64,000 nucleotides of DNA from Spirodela intermedia (Eukaryota > Streptophyta > Magnoliopsida > Alismatales > Araceae), in assembly GCA_902729315.2 (NCBI GenBank), contig LR746272.1:12972327-13036326 (forward strand), written 5' to 3'. The position numbers and the translations under genes are program-made. Positions 46,701 to 59,251 of the stretch are shown here, one piece after another. Position 1 is the first letter of the stretch; every line of letters starts with the position of its first letter. The notes under the pieces are model-generated. The model saw only the letters and a list, made by a program, of their open reading frames with translations. It did not search any database and was not told where the DNA came from.

Positions 46701-49576
46701 ATATCACATCCATATGAACTGAATAAAAATATTAGTGAATGTAAGAATTGTTGGAACAATAGATTTTAATAGTTTCAATGCTATTGATGATAGTATTGAT
46801 GATAAGCCAATTAAAAAAATCGAAAGAGTGCACTTCTTGGCATCATACACAGTTTCAAAATTTCTTATTATGCCATTAGGGTAAGAAATATTTGTATATC
46901 TACTTATTACATTATAAATTGGAGCATTAATGATTTTAGAGATGAGAAAATATTAGTAGGGAAGTATGCACGAAATAAAATAAAAAATATGAAATTCAAA
47001 CATTGGTGATTAATATTACATCAATGCAAATGGTGGAGAATAACTTGGTCTATGTGTTGGATCTTTAAAAGAACCAATCATTCGAGCTCAATATTTGATG
47101 TCTAGAAAGCCAGATCAAAAAGTTGTCATACAAATGCAGAAGCACACATATATATGGTAATGAGCATGATTAGTAGATCCTCTCTCATATTCTCTCTATG
47201 GAGTGGACCCCTAGTTTTTAGCATTTAATAGTTTGAGTTTTTTTTTAACTTACATTGTATGATACATAGGACAAGAATTGGAACTCAAGAACAGCTAGAT
47301 ATAACTCAATTATTTACATATGTCCAGATGGCATATTTTTTGTTGTCCAACTTGAACATCAAAAAGAGTGAAAACATAAACAGCAATCTATTTGGAGGTT
47401 GTCAAGACTAGTAGGAATGACTCATTTCAAGATATCAAATTTAAATTTTATTATTATTATATAAGTATTTTAATTATTATTGAAAGAAAGCCTAATGAGA
47501 ACTAAAAATACAAAAATGAGAAACATAATGAATAAAATCGTCACAATGATATTACCAAAGTGAATCACCATATGAAGAATACATTATACTTGATGAAAAA
47601 TATAGATCTAGTGGAGATGTTGACCATTAATTTCCTCCAAAAATTTCATCATGCTTGGAAAAATATAGTTTTCAAATAGGAATTAAAATGTGTTCTAATG
47701 TCATTTTCACAACCCAAGAGTGAAGATGGTATCAATCAATCATACAATCTTATGAACTCAATGAATATGAATAAAGTTATAAACCTTGTAGAGTTATGAA
47801 GAGACAATATGGTTATTGAGTTTAAATTCATCTTTAACACTAAAAGTGATCATCCAATGATTATGCTCATGAACATATTGATAAAGTTGGTGCCAATTGT
47901 ATTCTAAAATAAAGGCAATTGCTATGCCCATGATCATCTAATACTTTTTCTCTAATTCTAAATAAAGACTAATGAAGAACAATTATGTGCATGGTGATTT
48001 AAAATTATTCCATGAAAGAAAAATTATTTCTTAAAAAAACATTAATATGAAGGATATGAGTCAATTCTTTTGTGTCATTGGTCTAAAAAATTACAACAAT
48101 AGATTGCTATGACTATCTGAATTATATCACAAAATTTATAAAGTTATTGACAGCTTTTAAATGAAACAATTTTATCCCCATTTAATAATTTTTTTAAATG
48201 GGACATATTAAATACACTATAGTGATCAAAAAAATATTTGCAATATTGAAAAATATTTAATATGCCTATACAACATGGAGTGTAACAAATGTCTAAAAAT
48301 TTAAAGGACTGCATATCTATGACATTGTTGGCTTGTTAGATATATTTCAAAGTAACACTATTATAGATCATTGAAGATTTGTAGAGAAAGTTATGAGATA
48401 CTTGCCAAAGATAGATTATATACTAGCAAAAATATTTTCTAGTTATTTGGACATGAACTCATATCATGTGCTACCAAAGGACAATATAAAGTCAATACTT
48501 GATTATGTTTTATTATTCACTAAAGGTTCAATATCATGGCATTGCATTCAATAATTTATTGATACTTAAATGCACTATGAAAGTTGAGTTCATTATATGT
48601 CACAACTTAGCTATATGAGGACTTTGGTAGCAAAATAAATTTTTATGCTGAGTGATTTTCTTCACTCTACACTATTGAAATTTTATTATTATAATTTTTT
48701 AAAAAAATCTTCTCCCAAAGTAAAAAGTGAACACTTACATACATACAAATATCAACCTTGTTATAGTATGAGAAAATGCTAAAAACGATATAATGTCTAC
48801 AGAACGCATAAGAAAATGGTATGAAAAAATTGTTTAATAGATGAAGCATCTGTGCATCATGATTTCCCTATGAAATTATCAATTATCATATGACTGCATA
48901 TCATTGATGCATTATAAAATGTTTATCGTTGGGTTAAATACAATTAGTTTAGCGGTTTTTTACATTTCATACAATATAAGAGTATAATAGGAATGAAGAG
49001 CAGACGTAAATTACAGACCAAGTAAATATTTGTTCACTTTATCCATTGAAATATTTAATTAATGGTGAATAACAGAATTGTGAGACATGAAAAGACATTC
49101 AACTTAAAAACATATGTTTCCGTGATGTATATTATTCGAAACCTTTCATTAAAATTAAGGATGAATCTTTTATTTGGCGAAGTAAAAGAATGTTTGAATC
49201 ACTTAGTGAGGAGAAAAGAAATGGTGTCACCTTGAGGTATCTCCACGAGGGGAGATGCCCTTCTACTGCTTTGAGTGATGACGTGCCAAAGGACGCCCTG
49301 CCGCAAACCCATCATTGCCACCATGGCCAAAGGAGAAATCGTCTCATCGTTGCCTTCTTTGATTCGAAGATATACGGTTAAACCCAACTACATACCCATG
49401 GGTCTTCATCGTCTTTGTATGTGGCATCTGTAAAGCCGTTCTGGAGCACAAAAACACTCGTAGGATGCTTACAAGGATCCGCCCGAAACGGTATTATTCT
49501 CGCTAGAAAACAGAAGACTAAAGAAGAACAGTGATAGGAAGCGACTTCTTGCTGATCTAAGAATATTTCGAGGTCA

Positions 49577-49578
<2 letters not shown>
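43716..49578. other. Mostly AT-rich intergenic DNA, no gene recognised
   Basis: A GC-rich island at 44,090-44,400 has short open frames on both strands (up to 85 codons) without recognisable domains. 45.0-49.1 kb is very AT-rich with no frame over 75 codons and no element I can name; it is likely old transposon DNA. Around 49,190-49,400 a small GC-richer patch holds a 63-codon frame and a 9-base hairpin GGTATCTCC/GGAGATGCC. Confidence 0.5.

Positions 49579-49617
<39 letters not shown>
49579..49617. repeat. (CT)n microsatellite
   Basis: About 19 CT units at the boundary between the AT-rich block and the GC-richer region to its right. Confidence 0.95.
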
Positions 49618-49619
<2 letters not shown>

Positions 49620-52600
49620 GTCCTAGAGTTAATGGCCATTTCGACCCTTGGAGATGCCTGGCATTGCGTGTGATTATGGTTAGCGGTCGTCTTTATTGTT
49701 ATCATAAGTAGGGTGCTAGGCTAATCATTTAATTATCCGACTACATGCATACACCCAGCTGGGTCATCAATGATTAAGCCGGAGAGATTTCGGAGGATGG
49801 AGCAGCCCCTTACCATCTCCCCAGCTACGAGAAAATGGGTTCAGCTCTTCTGCAACTGGATTACATCTTCCGATCCAATTTCATCCTTCGGGCAAACTAG
49901 GGGCACCATCGGCTGGGATGACCCTATCCTCACGTGAGGGGAAGACGACGAGCTCTTCTCTGCACCCACCCGACACTGGCCCTGCCGCTCTCCCGGCGAG
50001 CCCTCGCGGCGCGCATAATCGCGGTGGTTGGCCAAATTGACGTTCGAACGGAGCTCTCGTGACCAGCGAGCTAACGCCTGGTTGACATAACGCCTCCATT
50101 GACGGCACCGTCCATCCACATCTCGACGTTGACATAATCTCTCACTCTCTTCTCTGGTTTCGTCCGTGGTTAGTATAAGGAAGAGAGAGAAACGTCGGTG
50201 GCACGCACGCATTACTAATCTCCACATAAGCGCTTTCTCTCTCCTAAAACCAGCTTTGCAGAACTCGTGGAGGGACGGGGCCGAGCGAGACATCTGAGTC
50301 TGTCCAACCATGAAGTCTTCTGCCAGTTTTGAGGGATAAATTGAGGGGAGAGGAAGAAGACTCGCTTACTCCGATGAGAGGGAAGAGAGAAAGTAGCATT
50401 AGGGATTGAATATAGGGGCACGAGAGAAGCATTCAGGAAGGGGAAGAGCATGCTATCGCGGGAGCCGCGCAACAAGACAATCCTTCTTTCACGAGACCCC
50501 GGCACTGATCCCCCTCTTCGTCGCCCGCGTGCTTCGAGATTGGGGAAGAGGGGTACTCCCTCCCGCACGAAACACGACAAACCCACCCCCCCACTTCTTC
50601 AGTCTCCGCCTTATTAAAGTAATGGTTCGTCCTGCTGTCACACGTTCACAGCTAAGGAACATTCAACTCCGTTCGCCATTAAAGAGGAGCCTTCTCTCGC
50701 TCTCCGAAAGGGTTAAAAAGAAAGCTCAAGTGCAGCTGTGAACAACTTGAGGACCTACTCCCACTAGAAGAAGACAGATGAAGATAAGAAGACGCGAAGT
50801 TCTTGGCCTAGTGAGAGAGATAGAGAGAGAGAGCGTGGGGGGGGGGGGGTGTTCCAATCCTGCTCTAATGATAAGGGGCGAGGATGCGGGAGGGAAAGAG
50901 TTGCACTTGTTCCTGTGTGCACCGCAAGCTGACAGATTGGCAAGAATCAGGTGCAGGCGTATGAGAGCGGAGAAAGGAAACCCTCCGCCAAATTGCTTTT
51001 TTGGCTTTTGGCCAGGCCTAGGGAGGAAAGAGAAAAGGTTCCTAATGGCCCCCTCTCGCCAAACCCATTTACTTCTCTAAGTCCCCCATCTACCTAGTCT
51101 CCCCCAGTTAGAGACCATGGGAGCTGCAAGCCTTCACCTTCATCTTTACTTGTTTCGCCATGCTCAGAGATATACGTTACGTTTAGCCAGCACCAACGCC
51201 GCGCACCACAACAGTGAACGATCAATGTTTGATCAAGTTGTTTAAGCTTGCTTGTCATGGGAATTTGTTGTGATGGGAGGCGGGGGACCTGTCGATGACA
51301 GCTGCGCATTCTGTGGTCGGACGGCTGTCGGGGCGCGTCAGCTCTTCCCACCGCCCAAACCTTGCGCTCGTCTTACTCTCCGGTGCGGAGTCCCCCGTCT
51401 TTTTGGTTACTTCGAAGTTGACTCCCATCCCTCCAGAAAAGAATGAAAGAAAGAAGTAGACGATAAACCATCATGTGCGAAGGCCGATGGGAATTCGGGG
51501 CCGTGGGATTAGAATATGAGCCGTGGCACCCGCTACCAAGGTGGCTCTCTCCTCTTGAATTGTCCAACTGGCCATCTACTTCGACTCGGGTTTCAAGGGC
51601 TTCATTGAATTGCCCAGCCTAGGAAAATGGTGCACGCCCTCGACCCACCCGTTTCCGGATAAGCTCCCGCCGATCGAAGACTCCATAGGTCGACAGCCAC
51701 CAAGTTTCTCGCTAACCAGACCGAATCCCCACTGTTCACGATCGATCTTTCTTTTGGTGGGCTCTAACCTACCTAGATTACGTCGATTCTCCGCTTGGTT
51801 CCGGCCACATTAAAACCATGACTAATTAAATATTTGCAGAACGGGATGCTACCCATATCTTTAGGAATTTTCTCCGTCACCTTCCGTGTAGGGGATAATC
51901 ATACATCGGGAAAGGAGGCCTCTAAAACTTTGCCCCCGGCGGGAGAATCAAATCCAGGAGTAAACAAATGTAGGAGAGCTAGGCCTGTCTAGGTTGAAGA
52001 GTCGAGCTCACGCCGATACCTCTCAACACCTCTCTCTTCCAGTTCGGCCCCCCCGCTCCCACCAGCGTTCTCTACGACCCGCTCGCCGATGCTGCCGGGC
52101 TATTTTGTAATGCCAGCGCGGGTCGGAGCGTTGGGAATTGGAAGCTTCCTCTGGCCACACCATAATCATCCGATGTCGTATCACCCTCCCTCTTTGCACC
52201 CCGGCATTGGTACGCGGGGGGCTTCTTTGCATGGCAGACATCTGTCAGACGCTGAGCAATGCACTGGGCAACGCCATTCTCAGCCCAGCTCTGCGGCCGA
52301 TCCATTTCCTGAAACCGAGATCTTGGAGCTGTAAGGATCCACCCAAAGAGTTAAACCTAAAATTTACCCCGAGCTTTGACGAGCAACGACCCGGGACGAA
52401 ACAGATGATTAAAGGGGGTTCGGTGCGGCCAGTGATCATCTCAGCTTACCAGGGTATTGCTACACTGCTGACGCAGCGACAGAGGAGAGTTTGACTCGTA
52501 GTTGTTGACCGGGCCATGCATGTCGGCAGGACAAAGAAAACACGTAATTTAGCCAGCGAGAGAGAGAGGAAACTATTAGGATTGAAGCTGGATATGACCG

Positions 52601-53776
52601 CGGATAATCATATCGTGAGATGGGGCGCAGATCACATGCCCCAGGCGCCCTGCTTGACGTAGCCTAACGTTGGGAGGGGGACCGACTAATCAGTGGGATT
52701 GACGGTGGGGAGTATACCACTCTCTCTCCCGCTCTCGCACATGCTCCTTGGGGACCATCACTCACACAAATGACAAGAGCAGTTGAGAGAGAGAGAAAGA
52801 GAGACAGAGACAGAGAGACACAGGGGGAGAGAGAGAGAGAGAGTAGGGTTCCATCCTCCTGATCCCAGCCTCAAGTAGATATGAGATCCCTAGAAGGATG
52901 CTCGTACAATACAGTACCCGCTCTTCCTTCTCCTGCCCCGCGGAACCCGTAAAGCTCTTCGTCACAGGGTTCTCGAACAGCTAAAGAGAAGCTAAGAAGA
53001 TTAGAGAGAGAGAAAGAGGGACCTGCTCTTGTCTGAAAAGGTGGCGAATTAATGAATTGGGTGGTGATAGGCTTTCCTTTTGTCTTTCACGAGGGCCGTG
53101 AAAGGTCCCCCCTCGGCCGAGAGAGAGGAGTGCGCATCTCTGTCCACGCCGATCGGCCGGGCGCCGCTCCTCCCTCATCACAAGCAAGTACGCCCCCGCC
53201 TTGCCGGCGTGCTGCCTCGCCTATCGACTCGTTTCAAATGTGGCCATTTCTGCGGCGGCGAGACCCACATCAAATGATTAGACCCAGTGGTCCTCTGCCC
53301 TCCCGTGGGACGCCCTGGGGCCTTCAATGGTGCACCTAACGAGACTCCGATGTACGGCGAGAGAGTGTCTCCGGCTTCTGCCATTTTCCGCCACGTGAAG
53401 AGAACTCCCACGTTTCCCGTCCTTAAGCCACTGCACCCAGAGCGAGGCGCAGAGAAACAGAGAGAGATGTCGGAGTTTGGTTCCATCCCTCGACGAGGGG
53501 AAGACAAGATGTGCTGAGGGTTACAAAATTTGTACGCAGAGTGGGGTGCCCAAGTATACAATGCTGCTTACAGGTAGGTACACAACCCTTGTCATAACCT
53601 AGAGAGAGAAAGAGAGAGAAAGAGAGAGAAAGAGAGGAGTGTTAGTAGATCCAGGGAGGGGCCTAGCTAGGTGTTTCGGCGGCTGTGTAGATCTCTGTGT
53701 GAGGCCATGCACGGCTTCTTGGGTTACTTTAGGAGCGGCGGCGGCGGCGTCGCCGTCGCCGTCGCCGTCGTCGTCG
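49618..53776. other. Intergenic region downstream of CYP734A
   Basis: Mixed composition, many short GA runs (50,815-50,830, 52,785-52,845, 53,005-53,018). Frames up to 156 codons (for example minus 50,311-49,841 and plus 52,138-52,494) have no recognisable domain, no conserved-looking start and overlap each other, so none is called. The last few hundred bases before 53,777 should be the 3' untranslated region of the P450 gene. Confidence 0.5.
53601..53638. repeat. (AGAGAGAGAA)n minisatellite
   Basis: Three full 10-base units plus a partial one, 140 bases past the CYP734A stop codon (minus strand), so probably in or near its 3' untranslated region. Confidence 0.9.
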
Positions 53777-56700
53777 TCATGAGAAACACGGAGGCGCCGC
53801 CGCGGGTACCTGGCGGTGGTGCTCCGCCAGCGGCCGGAAGATCACCGGCGCGCCGTACTGCGGGTAGAGGAGCATGAGGACGGTCGGGGCGTGGACGTAG
53901 GAGGGAGAGAGGCGGAAGGAGTAGCGTTGGAGGAGGACGGTGAGGGTGATCTTAGCCTCAAGGAGCGCCAGGTTCTGGCCGATGCAGGTGCGGGCTCCCA
54001 GCCCGAAGGGGATGAAGGCTGTCGGGTGGCGGGCCGCCCGAGCCACCCCGTCGGCGAATCGGCCCGGGTTGAACTGGGCCACGTCGGGGCCCCAGAGCCT
54101 CGCGTCGTGGTGGACGGCCAGGATCGGGATCATCAGCTCCGTCCCGCGCGGCACGTGGCACCCGCCCAGCTCCACGTCGACCTTCGCCGTCCGTATCGTC
54201 GCTACTGCAGGGGGGTACAGCCGCAACGTCTCGTTGAGAACCATTCCTAGCTGTCAAGAAGCCCGAATCCACGAACAACGTCAGAGGTCACCGCATTAAT
54301 CGACGCGTGGCGCGCCGGTGCTGTAAAGGACCATATTGCCTGTGAGCGACGTCCCCTCCGAATGACCGATCTATCCCAGGCACTGGGGGAGATACTGGCG
54401 ATCGGCGGCGGAGGGTTGAGGGGTTTTTTGGTCATTTTAAGGAGAACATGAACCCGGGGAGGAGGAAGAGGACAAAGCAAATCAACGGCGGGGAAAAGGA
54501 CGGTCGTGGGAGGCGGCGGCGGCGGCGGGGGGGTGAGCTTACCGTCTTGAGCTTGGCCACGTGGTCGCGGGTGGGGATGTCACGTGAGCCGCAGAGGCGG
54601 AGGACTTCGTGGCGCGCCAGGTCCTGCCACTCGGGGTGCATGGCCAGCAGCACCGTGGCCCACGTCAGCAGGTTCGACGTGGTCTGCTTCCCTGCGAAGA
54701 AGAATGTCTTGCACTCCTCCACGATGTCGTGCAGCGTGATCACCGTCGGGCTCGGCGACCCCCGGCGGTCCGCCGCCGCCGCCGGCGAGGCCGCCGTCTT
54801 CTTGGCGGAGGCGGCGGCGCTGGCGTTCATCAGGAGCCCGAGCATGTCCTTGGCGCCGCCGCCGGGCTTGCCGTCCCCCGTCATTGCGCCGCCGGCGGCG
54901 TTGTCCCTGCGGAGGCCGATAAGCCGCAGCAGGGACCTCCTCACTTCCTTGTCCAGCTTCCACGTGTTCGTGTTCCTCTTCGTCGGCAGAAACCTGGACG
55001 AAGGAGTTCCAGCGGCAGCGGTGAAATGAGCGTCGCCGGCGGCGGCGGCGGTGAGAGTTGGCCGGCGGTGAGGAAAGGAGGAGGGGTCATTACCGGTAGC
55101 CAGGGATGAAGATGTTGCGGAAGGCCTCGGCGGCGAAGGCCATCTGCTGGCCCTGGAGGCGGAAGACTGCCTTGCCATCGTCGTAGCTCTGGCCGAAGGC
55201 GGCGCGGGTGATGGCGTCCTCGGTGACTGACTGGAACCACTCCGAAACGTCCACCTCGACCTCGCCGGTGGACGACATGGCCGACCACTTCTCCAGCATG
55301 TCCACCACGCTCCGCCCGATGACCGGAATCAACAGCTGCCCATTCCATCGATTAGAAAACGCCTAAGGAGAGGCCTTACTATAATCGGCGGCGGCGAGAA
55401 TCGTGGAGGGGCGGCGGCGGGTACCTTGAGGTTCTCCATGTGGAAGGTGGGGGTGATGACCTTGCGGTGGTGCGCCCACTTCTCCCCGCGGAGGCTGACC
55501 AGGCCCTCCCCCTCGAGCTGTCGGACCAGCGGGTGCGACTCGTAGCGCTCGAAGAACTCCGATCTGGAGACGAAGATCTCCCGGATGAGGTCCGGGTCGG
55601 CGACGGTGAGCCGGGCGGTGGGCCCGAACCAGAGCAGGAAGTTGGACCCTGCAGCAGCGAGAAGAGGATGAAGGGCCACGTCAGTGTGTCCCCCTCTCGT
55701 CGTCGCCATTACCACCACCTCAACATCCTTCATTCAACACACGGGAAGTAGCAACTCCGGCCCAGGACCTCTGTCGAACCAGAAGCGCAGTGGCCGCAGT
55801 AATAAAGGCCACCGGCGGCCAGAAGAGGGAGGGAGGGGGAGGAGGAGGAGTTAATAACAGAAGGAAGCATTAAAGGAAACTGCTCTGCCGCTCCACGGAT
55901 CACATGCCGGCGGGCGCCCTCAGCCGGCCGACGGCGAAATTGGGGATGGCCGAGCATAGAAAAGGAAAGGGAGGCGCTGATGCTAACAGAGCGAGAGGCC
56001 ACCAACGCATTTAAGCCGGCTCCGAGTGGGAGGGAGGGGGTCGCGAGGAAGAGAGATTTTAAAATCGTCGCGTCAATGATGGGAAGGGGAGAGGGAAGGA
56101 GAAGGGACAGCCGGGGGGCCGCAACAGAATCTGAATGGCACAGTAGATGGCAAGTAGTTATCAAACAAACAAACAAACACGCAGAGAGACGGACGTGAAC
56201 CAGGACAGAGCGGTCGACAGGGGGGAGAGGGCTGCCGATAGTCGCCGGAGGAACACGACGGAGGAATGGGAAACAATGGAAAATACAAGAGAATGATTCT
56301 GTTCTCGGGAAAGAAGTGCAGCAAAGAGAGGGAGGACGGGGCGACGGTAATGAATGATGAACAGAGGGGAATTTCCCGTCCAAGGAAGGACACGGCACTA
56401 GAGTGGAACCAGGAGGGGCTACTCCGGCGTCGAGAAGAAGGCGCAGAGCGAGTAGGGCAAGATGAGCAATGAAGGGTCGAGCTCGGCCAGACCACTGGAC
56501 GCAATTCATTCGGGAAAAAGCGCGACGCCGGGGAGACCGAAATTTCGCGGAAACCGAAAACAGAGGAGCGGGAGGAGGAGGAGGAGGACGACGACGACGA
56601 CGAGGGGATGGATCATGGGAAGCACAAATGGAACGAGGCCGGAGGAAGACCCAAAGCAAAGGCGTTGGGGAAGAGGGGGGCATACCGTAGACCTTCTTCC

Positions 56701-56989
56701 AGTGGTGATAGAAGGAGAGCACCCTGGGGACGATGTTGTGGGAGTAGGGAGGAACCATCGGCTTGGAGGAAGCCTCCAGCATCAAGCGGACCATTTCCCG
56801 GACGTTCCCCAGGAAGAAACGGTAGGGGGGGCCCTTTATCCCCTGCCTGGCGAAGTGCCCCTCCACCCTCCTCGGCCTCCACCACAGAAGGTCCAGCACC
56901 TTCAATGCGATGAATAGGCATACCAACAGTATCAGCGAAGGCAATAGCGACTTCCACTGGGACAGCAGCCCCAGCACCTCCGCCCCCAT
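53777..56989 (-). CDS. CYP734A: Cytochrome P450 CYP734A (BAS1-type brassinosteroid C-26 hydroxylase)
   Basis: Five exons on the minus strand: 56989-56686, 55648-55425, 55335-55094, 54993-54543 and 54250-53777, all GT-AG, in frame, 564 residues. An N-terminal membrane anchor (about 15-35) is followed by the CYP734A signature HFARQGIKGPPYRFFLGN and VLSFYHHWKKVYG. The I-helix has FFFAGKQTTSNLLTW (AGKQTTS at 357-363), K-helix ETLR at 414-417, FNPGRF at 467-472 and the haem loop FGLGARTCIGQN with Cys496. QHAP-like text (YVHAPTVLMLLYPQYGAP) also matches. CYP734A enzymes sit on the endoplasmic reticulum and hydroxylate C-26 of brassinolide and castasterone, inactivating these hormones; grass members act on precursors too. 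An Ala-rich insert lies before the I-helix, and the C-terminus extends about 15 residues past the usual end. ATG at 56989: the frame is open two codons further upstream, but only from GTG. Transcription is often brassinosteroid-induced. Confidence 0.95.
56164..56180. repeat. (CAAA)n run in CYP734A intron 1
   Basis: Four to five CAAA units within the 1,037-base first intron. Confidence 0.85.
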
Positions 56990-57251
56990 TCCCACCGCGC
57001 CGCCGCCCTCTTCCCCCCTTCCTCCTCTCCCCTCTCCCCCCTCCCCCCTCCGCTCTCCTGCCTAAAAAAATACCCTTCGCTCTGCTATCACCGATTCCTT
57101 TCTCTGTCACGGCAACTACAGCTAGAACAAACTCCTAACAGCCGCCGCTCCTCCCCCCCGGGTCACCACCCTTTCTCTCCTCCTGTTTCGGCTCGAGCTA
57201 TCTGTGCAGTGAAAATGTGGGGACTTGGGCTTTAAAAAGAGGGGGCTAGAG

Positions 57252-57252
57252 C

Positions 57253-57301
<49 letters not shown>
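57252..57301. repeat. (GA)n microsatellite in the CYP734A leader
   Basis: About 25 uninterrupted GA units, CT on the coding strand, between the TATA box (57,349-57,360) and the ATG (56,989). It would be transcribed as a CU tract in the 5' leader. Such tracts are binding sites of plant GAGA-binding (BPC) factors. Confidence 0.95.
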
Positions 57302-57304
<3 letters not shown>

Positions 57305-57348
57305 TTTGAGATGCTAAGATTGATGTGGAGGGGCTGGGGGATGACGGG

Positions 57349-57360
57349 TTATATATATAG
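57349..57360 (-). promoter_or_regulatory. TATA box of CYP734A
   Basis: Minus strand reads GCTATATATATAACCCG, about 360 bases upstream of the ATG. The position and the absence of other AT-rich sequence around it make it the likely core promoter, with transcription starting near 57,320. Confidence 0.6.
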
Positions 57361-58737
57361 CAAGATTGGGCTGGAGCGAGGCCGGCGCCGTTGGGACCGC
57401 CGTCAGAAGCTATACAGGTCAACGAGGAAGATTGGACACGTCTTCAAAAATGTCATCAGTGACTAAAATACCCTCCGTGGCAATTTTCTCCTCCCGCTCT
57501 GTGGTCGTCGTAAGTTGATGCCCACAATACCGGTTTATCGTAAACTATTTACCAATACACTCTTCTCCCCACGCCGGCGGACCTGTAATTCCGGTCGGTG
57601 CAAAGCCCAAGTGACGGCCTGCGCCGGCGACAACGACCGGAGGAGGACCAACCGTCGGATCCCCATCGAACGAGTCGCAGCGGACAAAGGCGGGGTGCAC
57701 CGGTTGCTTGCTCCACGGCGGCTGGAGCAGAAGAAGAGGAGGAAGAAGAAGAAGAAGAAGATGACGATGAGGAAGAAGGAGCGGTATTAAGATAAACAAG
57801 TGGACGGGATTTCGGCGAGCGAGGCCACGGATATGAGGTGTCATGTTGCGGATGAACGGGACAGCGCCCAGCTGTGATAAGCAGCACGGAGGGTCAGAAT
57901 ATGGAGCTGCCCTTCTGGTGTTTCCCGTAAGCGATGGCCTGTCAGATGGTCTTTCGTTTGCACCGGCTCCGCCGAATGTCAACCGTTCCCCTCTCCGCTG
58001 CTGAGGGCCTGGTCACTGTTCCCTTCCGGGTGCCTTCCGGGGGCGGGGAGTGGCTGTGAGAGCTGGTGCGGGCCGCCCCCCGCCGCCTCCCTGAACTGGC
58101 AGCCTCGGCGGCGCGGCAAGATGCGCTGTCTCCGCGACGGATCGACACAACATTCACAAATCTCCCGCCCCACAGGGCCTCTGGCAGCCTGCCGCCGCCG
58201 ATAATAATCCCCTCCGGCGTGGTCTCCTTCACGTCACAGCGGATCATTCTCTCTCCCCCCATCCTCAGTATTCACCCGCCGCCGCGTGCGGCGATGCCCC
58301 GATAGGGGATGAGCGCGCAACGGCGAGTTCTTCTCAGCGGCGGGGGCTAATAGCGCCCATGATGGAGGGAGGGGACGGCTGACCGGACGATGAGGAGGTG
58401 ACGATGATTGAAGCGTAGCATAGCGGTGGCGATTTGGAGGGTAGCCCATTAATTTTGTCAGATGACAACAAGAAGGGCTATGTGCATTTGGGAGGGATAA
58501 TGAAGAGGAAGGCATTCCTTGCAGGCTCGCGGGCCTCCCCCACCAACATGGCCCGCTGTCCCTGCCCCCGCCCCCCTCCATTCCCCTCCCTCTCCTCCTT
58601 TCCTAATCCAGTCTAACGAAATCACGACAGGACGGGTCCCCCTGCCCCCTCTTCCCATCCCATGGGCCCGTACAAGCCCGGCCGCGGCCCCCCGGTACGA
58701 ACGAACTCTCCTCCTCCCTGCCGGACTCGTCCCTGTC

Positions 58738-58738
<1 letters not shown>

Positions 58739-58784
<46 letters not shown>
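58739..58784. repeat. (CT)n microsatellite
   Basis: About 22 CT units, uninterrupted. Confidence 0.95.
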
Positions 58785-58788
<4 letters not shown>

Positions 58789-59200
58789 CTTTTTGTTATT
58801 ACGTCTGTTGAGATGATTCAATCTCGTGTCCTAATCACCGGGAGACAGAGAGCTGGGTAATTTCTAGTTGCGCCGCCCCGGGAGAGAGAGAGAAAGAGGG
58901 TTGCGGCGGCGTACGATCCAGCCGGAATAACTGGAGCCGCCGGCTGTCTAATGATCAGCTAGCCGCCTGCGTGTCTCGTCCCACGCCATGGCCCGGGTGG
59001 TGAAACCAGGTGCCTCTCGCCAGCGATGGCGACAGCAGCTCCCTCCCCCTCCGTCGTTTCCCATCTACGCCCGCGGTCGTGCCGGCGCCGGCGTCGATCG
59101 CGCAGAGCCCGTCTGTCCAGTTTGCAGTGACACCCCGTGGCGACGAATCAATGGGGCCAACGCTCTCCTCGGACGGGAGCCCGCTCCTGGCCCTGCCCCC

Positions 59201-59205
<5 letters not shown>

Positions 59206-59247
<42 letters not shown>
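59206..59247. repeat. (CT)n microsatellite
   Basis: About 20 CT units. A run of 14 C follows at 59,311-59,324. Confidence 0.95.

Positions 59248-59251
<4 letters not shown>

Noticed and set aside
49841-50741. Minus-strand frame of 156 codons and neighbouring frames
   Set aside because: Several frames overlap on both strands with no conserved motif and no start context. They are probably chance in mixed-composition DNA.
52138-52494. Plus-strand frame of 118 codons
   Set aside because: No domain, no promoter signal, and it is overlapped by other frames of similar length.
54448-55109. Plus-strand frames of 166-193 codons over CYP734A exons 3-4
   Set aside because: They are antisense shadows of GC-rich P450 exons.
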